Source: Hofstenia miamia
Lineage: Eukaryota > Xenacoelomorpha > Acoela
Reading direction: 5' to 3'
DNA length: 64,000 nucleotides
Assembly (NCBI GenBank): GCA_004352715.1
Contig: SCFE01000008.1
Location: 1,154,279-1,218,278 of the forward strand
In this document: piece after piece, positions 37,320 to 49,766 of the stretch
Layout: each line of letters begins with the position of its first letter
Numbering within the stretch: the first letter of the stretch is position 1
Translations under genes and position numbers: made by a program
The notes under the pieces: generated by a model
Databases searched by the model: none
Told to the model about the DNA's origin: nothing
What the model saw: only the letters and a program-made list of their open reading frames with translations

Positions 37320-37691
37320 TTAAATACAGCAGACTTCTCAAAAGAGTTCATTGTTGACTGCAATGCTAGCTCTGTAGCTATAGGCGCAACATTAAGTCAA
37401 TTTATAAATGGTATTGAATCACCCATACAATTTTTCAGTTGAAAACTCAAACCTAATGAACTCAATTATGGTTCAACAAAAGTTGAAATGCTTGCTTTAG
37501 TTAAAAGCCTTAAGAAAGTTTTGCACTTTCTTCTTGGACAATCACATTTCACTGTCTGTAATGATAATTTCAGCCTCAGCTGGCTTAAAAAACATTCAAA
37601 AACTGCATTCACAAAATTGATCAAACATAATAACATGTTGGATTTAATATATAACAAATTCCAATTTCACAATAGTTCACTGAAAAGATAA
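37320..37691 (+). pseudogene. LTR element copy 2: RNase H domain
   Basis: The plus-strand translation shows the Gypsy RNase H pattern: FIVDCNASSVAIGATLSQ (37348-37402, first catalytic Asp in VDCNAS), then LNYGSTKVEMLALVKSLKK (37459-37515, with the catalytic Glu in VEMLAL), HFLLGQSHFTVCNDNFSLSW (37528-37590), and the linker to integrase. One in-frame stop interrupts it near 37440. It would degrade the RNA strand during reverse transcription. Confidence 0.8.
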
Positions 37692-37699
37692 ACATCATA

Positions 37700-39248
37700 C
37701 CAATGTTGATTTAATGACCACACTAACACATTTTGATGATACTAAACAAATTTAAAATTAAGTACCATTTCCATTTATATTGAAGTCAGCATGTGATAAC
37801 CTCCCAGGCATCAACACTGTTAGACAAGAACACCCAAAATTATCCATTCAACTTAAAAATGAAATATCTGAGGACAAGATAATTAGACATAAAAAATGAC
37901 ATGCAATTAATACAAATCATAAACAAAATTAAACAACCCAATTTACAATTAAATAAAACATCATCTAAATACTTTAACTCTTATAGTTGGTAACTAACTG
38001 CAAAAGTTCTTCTCTTTGCCACTGATTAACATCACAATTCTATAGGACTACCTGAATATTATAAAAGAGAATAACATGAAAATTCCATGAGTGTATACAC
38101 ATTGGCTTCATCCAAACTGAACACATGTTAAATACACAAATTCATTTGCCTCAGCCTTTGCTCTATTGTTTACAATGTCATCAATAAATGCACAATATAT
38201 GTCATTAGTAATTGCACACATTTTCCATTGCAGCATACTGAAAATTGCATCATCCCTACCAAATGAATTGTCCATATTGACATTGAACAACTTTCAAAAG
38301 AGGATGATGGCTACCAATAGGTCATTGCAATTGCTGATAATTTCCCTAAATATGCCCATATGATCCATATTGTTGATCAGACAGCATAAACTATAGCATC
38401 AACACATTTACACAAATGGATATTACATTTCAGTCCAATGTCCACCATAGTAACAGATCACAGAACAGAATTTGAAAGTTCATTGACATCAGAGCTATTA
38501 AACCAATTGGAAATTCTTCATGAGCATGCTGCTCCATATTACCAACAAAGTAATGGCACTGTAGAATGGCAAAATATAACACTACTAAAAATCACTCACA
38601 CATTGACCACCCACATCAGTCAACAACACTGGAAATCTGTATTGCTTTTCATTAAATACTTCTATAGTACCTCAGTTCATACTATGACAGGGATCACACA
38701 TTTTAAGGCAACTTTTGCCATGAAGCCTCAATGCCAATAAGTAGGCTATATAAAAAATACAACACAACAGCTAAAAATAATTACATAAAAATCTACTAAA
38801 AGACCTACAGAATATACATTAAACTATTTGTATGTTCAACAAAAAATGTGCAGTTCAACAAACACAAAACTACAACAAAAACTTCTATGGCCAGTTATGC
38901 AAAGTTGGTGACAAAGTGTATTCATTTACACCAATTCAAATATCCAATGAAAAGCAAACTCACAAATTAGCTACACATTGTACTGGTCCTCATATGATTA
39001 CTAAAGTACTAAAACATAATAATTGTGTTCTAGACAATGAAAAAACACACAATTTCCAATCTTTAAAATGGACAATTAAAGATATAGAAAACAAAACAAT
39101 CAATAAACACAAAATTTTAAAAATCATTACCAAAAACAATGATACATACTTTGATATGTCTGAGCTAGACAGCATTCACATGTTACAAAGTGATAGTTTG
39201 GTGACATTACCTAAAATTGTCTTAAAACCAATACACACCATGCTTTAG
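37700..39248 (+). pseudogene. LTR element copy 2: integrase
   Basis: The catalytic core is visible in pieces: a first Asp in HIVDQTA (about 38371), the second in VTDHRTEF (38447-38470), and the Glu in the NGTVEW block (38550-38570). The C-terminal domain follows at 38832-39248 with GDKVYSFTPIQ (38912-38945) and CTGPHMITKVL. The N-terminal HHCC finger is not clearly recognisable. The frame is split, and a stop ends the last part at 39246-39248. Confidence 0.8.
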
Positions 39249-40167
39249 AGGGTGTGGTTACAAGCATTTCTTCACCCTAAACTAACCCTTGGTTTTTTTC
39301 TAGTAGCCATAACTGCCTGTAACCAACTTTTTTGTAAGCCTAACTGCCCATAACAAACCTAGATTTTTTAAAATGCAAAACAAAATATTTAAGCAATTTC
39401 AACAAGAATGACAGAAATGTGAATAGTCTTTCAAACATAATTATTGGAAGGCTTATTTCAACTGCTCAAATAACACTCAGTTCATTGACATGATCTGCAT
39501 CAAGAGAAGTGTGTTTGCATGTGATGGTGTTGCCTTTATTACTTGATGACCTTTAACTTTTATTTTGAGTAGCAGGGATTCCCAAGTATGAACATGCAAT
39601 TTGAGACATTGTTGGAAGCATAGATATCATGCTGTTCCACCATTTCAGTGAGTCAGTATCTACTTTTTTCAATAATAACATGATGCATTATAAAACACAC
39701 ACATGGTGTATAAGTTGAGGAATATTGTACTGTATGTTAGGTTAAATAGCACATGGACACTTATTTGCTGTTGGTAAATTAACAAATACAAAATTAACCA
39801 ATAAAATTAAATTAATCTTAACTCAATTTGCTGATAAAACAGAGTACAGGTACCCTACAATTAGTTAAATTTCTGTCAGACAAAAAAGAATAATATCAGA
39901 AAATCATAGTCATTTAAGGTTATAACTGTAACTGCATTAACTTGTTAAATTTTTAACCACACCCATGGTTAACCACAGTTAAATCCATAACTGTACAACT
40001 CTACCATGCCTTGCCTCAGGGTGTGGACTGTTAACACAGGCAAATAATTGAATTATTTGTTTAGCAAAATTGAAATGAAGACAACAATCTATGCAACATG
40101 TAGCAGCAGTGATCAACTGGTGCAGCCATCCAACCACAGATGTAGAGTGTGGCAACCACATTGTAAT
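39249..40167. other. Spacer between integrase and the unknown ORF pair, with a dispersed repeat
   Basis: No coding domain was recognised. Bases 39270-39440 share an ordered series of blocks with 60975-61150 (GGTTTTTTTCTAG, a CTGTAACC block, TTTTGTAA, GATTTTTTA, CAATTTCAACAA), so a dispersed repeat starts here. Confidence 0.5.
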
Positions 40168-42240
40168 GGAAGTCCACATTTGTATCTAGTGGGCAAGTCT
40201 GATACTTATAGAAACTACAATCATATTATGGGAGTAATTACTCAGTCAACTATCATGTTGCTGCATTGAACCCCTCCTCCACTCCCTGACACAATTTGGA
40301 GAGCACAGCAAGTTTGAGTAGTCATTAAACCTTAATTACCTATCTGTGGCACAACTCAGATAGCATAATCATAGAGGGGTCCAGTATGGGCATTGAACAT
40401 TCTACAAATTGGAATTGTCTTTCTACTATACAAGAGGAACCAAGCCTGCAACCACTTGTTCTACCACAATAAAAAAACATCACTGCTCACATTCCCCTTT
40501 CTTCTACTTCTACTCAATGATCTAGTTCACAATCTAGAGAACATTTGCAAGAACATTGTGCAAGAGTATCTGTTATTGGTAATGAAACACTTCACCTGTA
40601 TTTCATTACAACTCAGAAGGCACATAATTTTATAGATTCTGAAATTTCCCCTGAAACAAAAATTGAAATAAATAAGCAATTGGATACACCATATCATTCT
40701 ATTAGTTTTTCTACTATACTGTCTTTAATTGATGCTGAACAATGCCCAGCTGTAAATACTCTCATTTACTATCCACACTCTATGAATAAAGACCTCAACA
40801 ACTCATGCTTCCACAGTATGGTACATACTTGTTTTGATATCAAATTTTGACTCATGAATTTAAATAAACTTATTACCTCCAACAATAATTTGGTTTTACA
40901 GTTGCAAATTAATCTGTCACTGGAAAACATTTTAATTATTTTTTTTATTAAGGAAGAAGAGTTATCTGATACTAAATTACTGCATAAACTTTAACTAGCT
41001 TATCAATTAGCTAAATTTCATAAGATTAGACTTGTTATTATTCTTAGTGATTTGGATAATAGTGCTTACAGTGGATCAGAACTATACAAACTTGAATTGA
41101 GCCTAGAAACATTTTTTATTCTTAAACCTCAACAATTTGGCATATTCAGATTATATGATTTTTGCAATTCAACTGCTGCCTTAATACAAATAGACTTGTT
41201 TCTACACATAATTTGTCCCTAACACTGTTTAATGGTAGATAAATGCCTTGCAGTTGATGTTCTTCTACAAGCCCAATCATATGAACCAATCACAGAACAA
41301 CATGCTCCCAACAGTATCATGAATATTCAAGTTTCATTTTCTTATTCACATGCAGTAAATACACTAAATGAAGTCAACAACAATTAGGAGTCCATCAAAG
41401 CCAATAGATTAACTGATCATATCTAGCCTTTCATTTTGACAGCATTGCCATCAGAAACCTCCATTATTCAGTGGAATGATTTATTACTAACACTTAACAC
41501 TCCTTAGAAGTCTCAGATTATACCAATCTATACTATATGAAGAAACCAGAGCCCCTGACTGCAACACCTGATCTGCTTTATGGTTGGTATCTATATATCT
41601 CACTAAGGATCTGACATTAATGTTGCCCATTACAAAATGTAAATGGGAGCAACTCAGAATAAGTAAATTCCATGAGATTGCAATCATTCTTATCTCTGCC
41701 AAACTAAAAAATTGGCTTTTATTTGGAACTTTGCTACTAATGTCACAAGCCACAAAACCCAAAATTAACAACTACATTAGAAAAATACTATAGCAGAATA
41801 ATTAATTGTGAAAATCTTTTAGGCACATTTTGGATTTCTTTGATTAGTAATAAGTTAGCAATCATTTCTGACAATGTGCACACAGTTTCTGAAAATGTAC
41901 AAAAATTATGTGGGGAGCCACTAGCAAAACAAAATATGTGGCAAAATATGATAAATTCACACCTCTCTCTAAAATATATCTACAACAGACAATACCTCAT
42001 ACCACAACAGATTACTATGAACAATCAAAATGCTGTTTGCTAGTCATAAAGAACAAAATCCTTTATAATTATCATAGCCAACATTATCCAGAATTCTCTG
42101 ACAGCAAGATATCAACAACAATAAAGTATAAAAAAGATGGTCAAGAGTGAATACCTATTGAAATTATTGAATTACAAAATCAATCTGCAGCAGACTTACA
42201 AACACAAGATTCTCTCCTAACCTCAATACAGCTAGTTGAC
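40168..42240 (+). pseudogene. Unknown ORF unit A, 3' of integrase (env position)
   Basis: A string of frame-broken but protein-like segments occupies the place where LTR elements carry an env or accessory gene. It includes a GNETLHLYFITTQKAHNFID block (about 40577-40636), SISFSTILSLIDAEQCP, a LVSIYLTKDLTLMLPITKC block (41584-41640) and MWGATSKTKYVAKYD (41908-41952). Every one has a diverged counterpart in unit B in the same order. I do not recognise the family, and no furin site or fusion peptide is obvious. Function is unknown; an envelope-like or accessory protein is a guess from position. Confidence 0.5.
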
Positions 42241-42497
42241 ATCCATATGGAGAACAATTTGACAGTTCAATAACATATCCTAAGTTTGTCATTCCACCAT
42301 TATTCACATTACCACCCTGCAGTGTGTGCACACATGACGCTTACAGCCCAGAAAATTGGGATAGTGATTTAAATTATTTATTTAGCTTACCTTCCAATAA
42401 AATGAGTACTCTCTCACAACTAACCAGCAACATTGAACCTCTGGAACAACACAACTATCCAACTGCAGGCATCAAATTAGACACACACATTCCATAC

Positions 42498-44060
42498 TAG
42501 GAGTCCCTCTTCACATTTGGTGCACAGGTTAGATGCTGGCATAAACTATATTCTTAATACAGGAGCAGTGAGCCAACCACACACAGCACAAATTGGTGCA
42601 TTGAATCCCCCCTCCTCAGTGTGGTACAGCATGAAGAGCAGAGATTATTCAAGTGGTCACTGAACCTCACATAGTTCCTACTAGTGGTACACTCAGGTAG
42701 CCAACTCACAGAGGGGTCAATTAAAGGCACTGAACACACTGTATCTGCTACTTTACAACCTACAATTCTAGAAGAGTCAGTGTTACAACAATTGGAATTA
42801 CCTCTGTCTAAGAAACATCATCTCTCACACCCCCTATCTTCAGCATGAAGCTAGAGATCAGCCTCTCAGCAATGCTCAAAAGAACACTAAAAACAACACT
42901 GCTCTAGAGTCTCTACCTTTGGAAATGAAACTCTCCATCCATTTTTCATTGCTACTTGTACTGCACAATACATTATCAAATCACATATTTCTCCTGAAAC
43001 AAAAGCAGCCATCAATAAGCTGCTTGATGCAGCTCATCATAAAGTCAGATGCTCTGCAATGTTTTTCTTAATAGATTCCAAGAAGTGCTTGAGAAAATGA
43101 ATAGACCCTACTTTCACAGTACTCTTCATACATGGTTCAAATAATGAATTTCACCCAAACAACTTGCATCTCTTAGTTACCTATAATGACAAATTCGTTC
43201 TGCAAACCCAAACTAACCTTTCACTTGAAAGCATATTAGTTGCTTATTTTCTAAAGGTTGATGAACTCTCAGATGACAATTAAATCAACCTAATCATTTT
43301 GTCATAACTCAGCAGAAAAACTCCTTCTAAACATAGAACAATTCCTGGCAGCCCAAAATCAAACTGACTTTTGGCACACATTTTTTGAAGAGGGATAAAC
43401 TCCCAACTACAATGCCAAATCTGCTGTGTGGTTTATCTCCATATATCTTACTGAGCATCCTATGTTCTCATTTCCTATCTCACACAGAATGCAAGAACAA
43501 TTATGCATGAATAAATCACACAAAATTGCTGTTATTCCTAGCTCTGCCATACTCAAGATTTAGCTCTTGCACAGCATATCCTTACTAATGTTACCACCAG
43601 GAAAGAACACTAAATGTACCACTTTCTTTGAAAAAATGTTACACACAGATCATTAACAAGGAGAACCTGCTCAGAACCTTGCCAATTACTCTTATTAGCA
43701 CCATATTAGCCATTGCTATTGTGTTCATATTGTCACAAACATGATCAATAAGTTTATGTGGGGTGCTACCTGCAACATAAAATTCACTTCACTGCTTAAT
43801 GATAATGCACCTCTATCATCACTCCATCTTCAACAATGTATACCTCACTCAACTGATGCCTATTATGATAAATCAAAATGATGCATACTGGTGACAAAAA
43901 ACAAGATATTATTCAATTACCACAATCACTGATACCCCAAGTGTTCTTACAACAAAATTTCAACATCAGTCAAATACAAGAAAGGTGGAAACCAGCAGTT
44001 ACTCATTGAAATATTGGAAGTACAACAGCAGTCAGCAACACAGTTGTAGAGTCACAAAGC
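42498..44060 (+). pseudogene. Unknown ORF unit B, tandem diverged copy of unit A
   Basis: Starting with a non-coding-like leader that matches 40168-40420, this unit repeats the blocks of unit A about 2.33 kb downstream: GNETLHPFFIATCTAQYI (about 42920), a VWFISIYLTEHPMFSFPISH block (43425-43485), and MWGATCNIKFTSLLNDNAPL (43757-43815). Just before the last block is a hydrophobic stretch TLISTILAIAIVFILSQ (about 43690-43740) that could be a membrane segment; the matching stretch in unit A is not hydrophobic. It is shorter than A and broken by several frameshifts. Confidence 0.5.
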
Positions 44061-44099
44061 TGCCCTCATGTCTCCAAGTTAATCTAAATTCACAACACC

Positions 44100-44640
44100 A
44101 ATCTCTAATGGATTAGAACAATATTGAAAAACTTAGAGTTGATATCAATCCCTCCAAGCTAGAATGGATAAAACCTGATTCAGCTAACTATCTCATATGT
44201 GTCATAAAAGCAGAACCCACAGATGCAATTATAGTCTCTCAGCAATATACTATCTCAAAGGATACAGAATTTGTAGCTTTAATGATGATCTTATTTACTG
44301 AATGCTGGTCAAAATTGGACACAATGTTACAACCATACTCACAAATGGCTCTGGATGTGGAGTGCACAAACTTGAAAATCCAGATCTCAGAATCTATTAT
44401 AGAATAATTCTGTCCTCACTTATGCTCAGATTCCCAATTAGAACATATAGTTTTTACACAGGTTAACTATCCTGTAACAATAGAAATTGCATGGTTGGAA
44501 CTTACACTAACACCACTACTAACACTCAAGGAATGCATCTGAATGAAAAAAAACTGTTTCATCCCATTACTACTTGTGCATGCAGGAGTGATATAACCAG
44601 CCTGACAACTCAAGAACAAGAAAAAATCTATGGTAAATAT
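44100..44640 (+). other. Further unidentified coding remnant before the 3' LTR
   Basis: One frame is open for about 80 codons (44154-44405, containing ANYLICVIKAEPTDAIIVSQ) and a second stretch follows to about 44640. It does not align with units A or B. It is probably the tail of the same unknown reading frame or another accessory ORF. Confidence 0.35.
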
Positions 44641-44734
44641 ACCTCTCACAGACAATGAGCAGTATGTCAACAACTTGGGTGATCTGGTTAAAACACTAAA
44701 TTTGAACAGATATAAACATTTATTATTTTATATA

Positions 44735-45288
44735 TTATTTACTCATATTGGCAATGGTATGCAGTTATTTATTAAATTACATGTTTGTGTTCATATATAT
44801 ATTTGTGTGAATATTCATTTTGTCTTATCAATAGTGAACTCAGATTATGTTTTATTTTGACTTTTACTTTACTTAAATTATGCTATTCTAAGCTGTCTCA
44901 TGTTAGTTAAAGGGTACCTAGAAGTGGTACAGCTAATCTAGCATATCTTTTAAATTAGAGCTAGGTATTGGGATAGGGCTTTTTTATATGAATTTCATTC
45001 ATCATCAAAATTGTTATTATTGCTACCAACTAAATTACACAATTTGAGAAATGCACTGAGCTTAGGTTTTTACTTAGGACATAGGTTTTAATACACCAAG
45101 AATATTAGGGCTTTTCTTAAGTAGGGCTCTAGTCAAATATGACTCTTTCACAAGGTTTTCTGTTTCAGGTCAGCTGAATGTGGCAACTCTTCTCTATCTT
45201 GATCTCCTGTCACTCTTTAATTTTATTAGGAATGGGTATTAAGATAGGAGGAGTTAATTATTTACTGTAGCACCAGCAAATCCTTGCT
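44735..45288 (+). repeat. 3' LTR of LTR element copy 2
   Basis: Aligns with the middle LTR (32607 onward) and, over its first 240 bp, with the partial LTR at 24745. Its 3' end merges into the 430-bp tandem repeat near 45290, so the true end is unclear. No flanking target duplication could be identified. Confidence 0.65.
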
Positions 45289-45289
45289 G

Positions 45290-46528
45290 AAGAATCACAT
45301 TTATTGATTTATGTGGCATCAAATCCCTTAAAAATAAGGAGGAATTGAAGTTAAAAAATTTTTTTATATAAGAGGGGCCAAAAAATTGGACATCATTAGC
45401 CTAAAAGATTTTTGGAATTTCAAAATTTTAAGAATTTTTTGAAAAATTTTTAAGCAGTCAGAACTCATGAGTTCACCACAGGATTACAAACATATAAACA
45501 AAATCTAGATAATGGGCTAATTCTGCCTTGAGAAGAGGCTACCTGCTGCCCCCTGTTTTAATCTCTATAAATAATATGTGCAATTCTTCTTGATTTTTAA
45601 TCAGGATATATGATTTTTGAAATTTACAACTTTTTGCCATGTACTTTGTATACAATAACAAGCATATACTTAAGAATTTTTCAGTTGATGATAACATAAA
45701 GTGATAGTATTGCTGCACAGGAACAAAGAAGAATCACATTTATTGATTTATGTGGCATCAAATCCCTTAAAAATATGGAGTAATTGAAATTTCTAAATTT
45801 CCTAAATAAGAGGGGCCAAAAAATTGGAAATAATTAAAAGACACAAGGTTGTTGTAGATTAAAATTTTAAGAATTTTTTGAAAAATTTTTAAGCAGTCAG
45901 AACTCATCACAGGATAGGGAACAATTTCTCTCTAGATAATGTTTTTGTTATGGTGTGACATGGCTCAATTTCTTTAATCCTGATCGCTTATGGTGTCAAT
46001 ACTTCTACTCAATTGGACTTTAGCAGCCTAACTGTTTAAAGAAATGTTTGGGGCTAGCTGATATACCATGTAAATAAAAAATCAAGATTATCTGAATGTT
46101 AGGTCTGAAGTGTATTCAAGTCTTTTTTTAAAAAATCAAAATTTTCAACAATAAATATTCAATCTTATCAAGAAGTATGCCTTGTATAAATTTTTGACAG
46201 CACATTCATCAATAAATATTTCAATAGCTCAATTTTCTAAATTTCCTAAAGGAGTTGAAGAAATTTATTGAAAATATTTAAAAGACACAAGGTTGTTTTA
46301 GATTAAATTTCCATGAATTTTTTAAAATCTTAAAAATCAATACCATAGAGAATTAATGCCCTTTCACTTATGTTTTGAAATTTTGCTCTGCCATAGCTGT
46401 TTTATGTGCCATTATCACTTATTTTGTGTAGGGTGATCCTTAATTGGACTTAAGCAGCCTAACTGTTTAAAGAAATGTTTGGGGCTAGCTGATATACCAT
46501 GTAAATAAAAAATCATGACTATCTGAGC
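45290..46528. repeat. Tandem repeat of about 430 bp, nearly three diverged units
   Basis: The block AGAATCACATTTATTGATTT starts at 45291 and again at 45730. A later block containing AGCAGCCTAACTGTTTAAAG occurs at 46024 and again about 430 bp downstream. A third, more diverged version of the AAAGACACAAGGTTGTT part lies near 46283. There is no coding frame. The repeat abuts the 3' LTR. Confidence 0.85.
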
Positions 46529-48516
46529 CTTAATTATAAGGAATAATTTTAATGAATTTCAAGAAATTGGATTTTTTATGATATAAAATAGTTTTGTTTT
46601 TTCAGGATGAGAGGAAAAGAATGAAGATACAAAGACTAAAATTATTATTGATTATACTCACCAATTGTAAATTTGCAAATTTGAAGAAAAGTTTTTGAAA
46701 ATTTGGGAAAAACAGCTAGTTTTATTAAAAGCCCACAAGCTTTTTAAAGATAATAACTGAGTACAGTCTTGAAAAACACATAAGCTTTGCTTAGACTGGT
46801 AAATTTTTCCAGTCATGAATAAAAATACTAGTAAACAGCTTAACTTCAAATTCCTGGCGGGGGTATCCGACTTTAGAAAGCAGTAATGACAACATAACCA
46901 TGTTGAACAGTAAAGCAGCAATGTCATGAGCCGCGGCGTGAAGGGGTCAAATAATATGAAGATGGGATTTTGTGTTTGGCAGATCTATGGGTTTTTGTTT
47001 TCATCAGTTTCTCATTCTCTTCGATTTATTGTAATAAAAAGTATTTATCGCTGACTTAACTTTGGGATGACTTAACTTTNNNNNNNNNNNNNNNNNNNNN
47101 NNNNNNNNNNNNNNNNNNNNNNNNNNNNNNNNNNNNNNNNNNNNNNNNNNNNNNNNNNNNNNNNNNNNNNNNNNNNNNNNNNNNNNNNNNNNNNNNNNNN
47201 NNNNNNNNNNNNNNNNNNNNNNNNNNNNNNNNNNNNNNNNNNNNNNNNNNNNNNNNNNNNNNNNNNNNNNNNNNNNNNNNNNNNNNNNNNNNNNNNNNNN
47301 NNNNNNNNNNNNNNNNNNNNNNNNNNNNNNNNNNNNNNNNNNNNNNNNNNNNNNNNNNNNNNNNNNNNNNNNNNNNNNNNNNNNNNNNNNNNNNNNNNNN
47401 NNNNNNNNNNNNNNNNNNNNNNNNNNNNNNNNNNNNNNNNNNNNNNNNNNNNNNNNNNNNNNNNNNNNNNNNNNNNNNNNNNNNNNNNNNNNNNNNNNNN
47501 NNNNNNNNNNNNNNNNNNNNNNNNNNNNNNNNNNNNNNNNNNNNNNNNNNNNNNNNNNNNNNNNNNNNNNNNNNNNNNNNNNNNNNNNNNNNNNNNNNNN
47601 NNNNNNNNNNNNNNNNNNNNNNNNNNNNNNNNNNNNNNNNNNNNNNNNNNNNNNNNNNNNNNNNNNNNNNNNNNNNNNNNNNNNNNNNNNNNNNNNNNNN
47701 NNNNNNNNNNNNNNNNNNNNNNNNNNNNNNNNNNNNNNNNNNNNNNNNNNNNNNNNNNNNNNNNNNNNTATATATATATGGCCTATGTAATGCCAACGAA
47801 CCAATTCTCTATATTTATTTACTGTTTTCAAAAAATTTTCATCACATTGATATTAAAATGATTTAATGTATTGTATTTCAATGTAGAAATGCAGACATAT
47901 GTAATCTGGAAAAATCATCTGCAAATATGTAGAAAGTAAACGTTTTCTGGCTGTTTGCTAGTATCACTCAGATATTATTCTCGCCCTTACTCTAGTGATT
48001 ACGGGCGGGTAGAGGTATAAGAAATATAATTATATATTCTTACTTTCTGAAATTCATATTTTCCAAGTCTTGATAGTTAATGATGTTAGATGTGATTCGG
48101 TTAATGTTGGAATTCAAATTTTTCTGGGTAAGACAAAAAGATCATGTCTGGTATTGGCATAAATATTCAGGTTTATTTCCAACATCGTCGTATATTTATT
48201 TATGCCATTAAAGTAAATTCCTGTGTGCTGTTAGTATGGATGTGAAAAATAACTTGATAGTTTGGGTCTTGGTTAGAAAAGAAAATTCAGAATGAATGAT
48301 TACTCTAATGGTGGTTAAAAAGGTTCTATCAATGTTGGTCTCTTCTTTCGCTAATAAAGGCTTACTTTCAAGCAAGAATATTAGAAAAAATGATGTCTTT
48401 TAAGTTAAGAATTACAAAAAATTCATATGAAAATTGAGAAAATTTGATTCACCAAAATTTTGAGGGAAATCAAAATGCTAAGGAGATCTGGATTGTTTGT
48501 AGGTATTATATATTCA
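46529..48516. other. Unassigned sequence with a 689-N gap
   Basis: Ns occupy 47080-47768 and are followed directly by a TA run, again suggesting an unassembled microsatellite. I see no gene on either side. Confidence 0.5.
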
Positions 48517-49766
48517 AAGATTTTACATTGTTGGAATATATCAATTTTTGTAATGCTACGGTGCATTTCAATTATCTGAACATCTTTGCTCCAAAAAATT
48601 TTAACACCATATGTACAGATTAAAGTTTGGATAATCGAAGAGGGTATTTTGCCAAACATGTTGATGAAAGATAACTAACCAAGAAAAAAATATTGAAAAT
48701 TTATGTATAAATTAGTTGAGAGACGTAGGAACTTTGCTTTGTTTCTTTCTTTAATGCGGAAAATTTATGCAATTGAATTTTCAAGGCAATGTCGATGAGA
48801 TTGCAATCACGTTGTCAACTTGAACAATACCGAGGTTTCTATTAACACTTCTGGTGTGACAATATAAACAGTTTTTTTTAATAAGAATATAAAAATAACT
48901 ACTCTTGAAATAAGTTTTGGTTTTACTAAGACAGCTAAAATTTTTCTGTCCCCATTAGACGAAATATATTTAAGTGTTTATAAGCCCTCTAACGGTAAAG
49001 AAATGAAGTGCAAATTTAATATTAACATAAAATTATTTGAAATTAAATGCACTCATTTTATCTCGATGTTTAAACAATTCCTTTGCGCTGATGACAGTAG
49101 CGTACCCAGGGGGGACATGGTGGAATGTCCCCCCGTCAGGTTTCCAAATTTAATTTTGACTGGATAAATCAAAAAAAAATTTCGTAAAAAATTGAAAAAT
49201 TTAAAATCTAGGATCGTGAAATGCATTTTTTAGGGTCTATTTTCTCAATATTTTCATTAGGGAATAACAATGATGTCCCCCCCCGTCAGAAAATCCTGGG
49301 TACGCCCCTGGCTGATGACGCATTATCNAAGATTTTACATTGTTGGAATATATCAATTTTTGTAATGCTACGGTGCATTTCAATTATCTGAACATCTTTG
49401 CTCCAAAAAATTTTAACACCATATGTATACAGATTAAAGTTTGGATAATCGAAGAGGGTATTTTGCCAATCATGTTGATGAAAGATAACTAACCAAGAAA
49501 AAAATATTGAAAATTTATGTATAAATGAGTTGAGAGACGTAGGAACTTTGCTTTGTTTCTTTCTTTAATGCGGAAAATTTATGCAATTGAATTTTCAAGG
49601 CAATGTCGATGAGATTGCAATCACGTTGTCAACTTGAACAATACCGAGGTTTCTATTAACACTTCTGGTGTGACAATATAAACAGTTTTTTTTAATAAGA
49701 ATATAAAAATAACTACTCTTGAAATAAGTTTTGGTTTTACTAAGACAGCTAAAATTTTTCTGTCCC
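48517..49766. repeat. Near-identical 437-bp direct repeat joined at a single N
   Basis: Bases 48517-48953 recur at 49329-49766, immediately after an N at 49328, with only a handful of differences (for example a 2-bp TA insertion and a few substitutions). Between them lie unique sequence and a hAT-type MITE. The pattern looks like two haplotypes or overlapping contigs joined end to end. Confidence 0.85.
49095..49310. mobile_element. hAT-type MITE with 8-bp TSD
   Basis: A 216-bp element begins CAGTAGCGTACCCAGG and ends with the complement of CAGGGGCGTACCCAGG, a 16-bp TIR with two mismatches. A perfect 8-bp duplication GCTGATGA flanks it at 49087-49094 and 49311-49318. An 8-bp duplication with CAG...CTG ends is typical of the hAT superfamily. 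C-rich and G-rich runs lie inside each end. It encodes nothing. Confidence 0.9.

Noticed and set aside
39250-39970. GGGTGTGGTTA at 39250 and its complement near 39960 as TIRs of a DNA transposon
   Set aside because: Only 11 bp match and no target duplication could be found.
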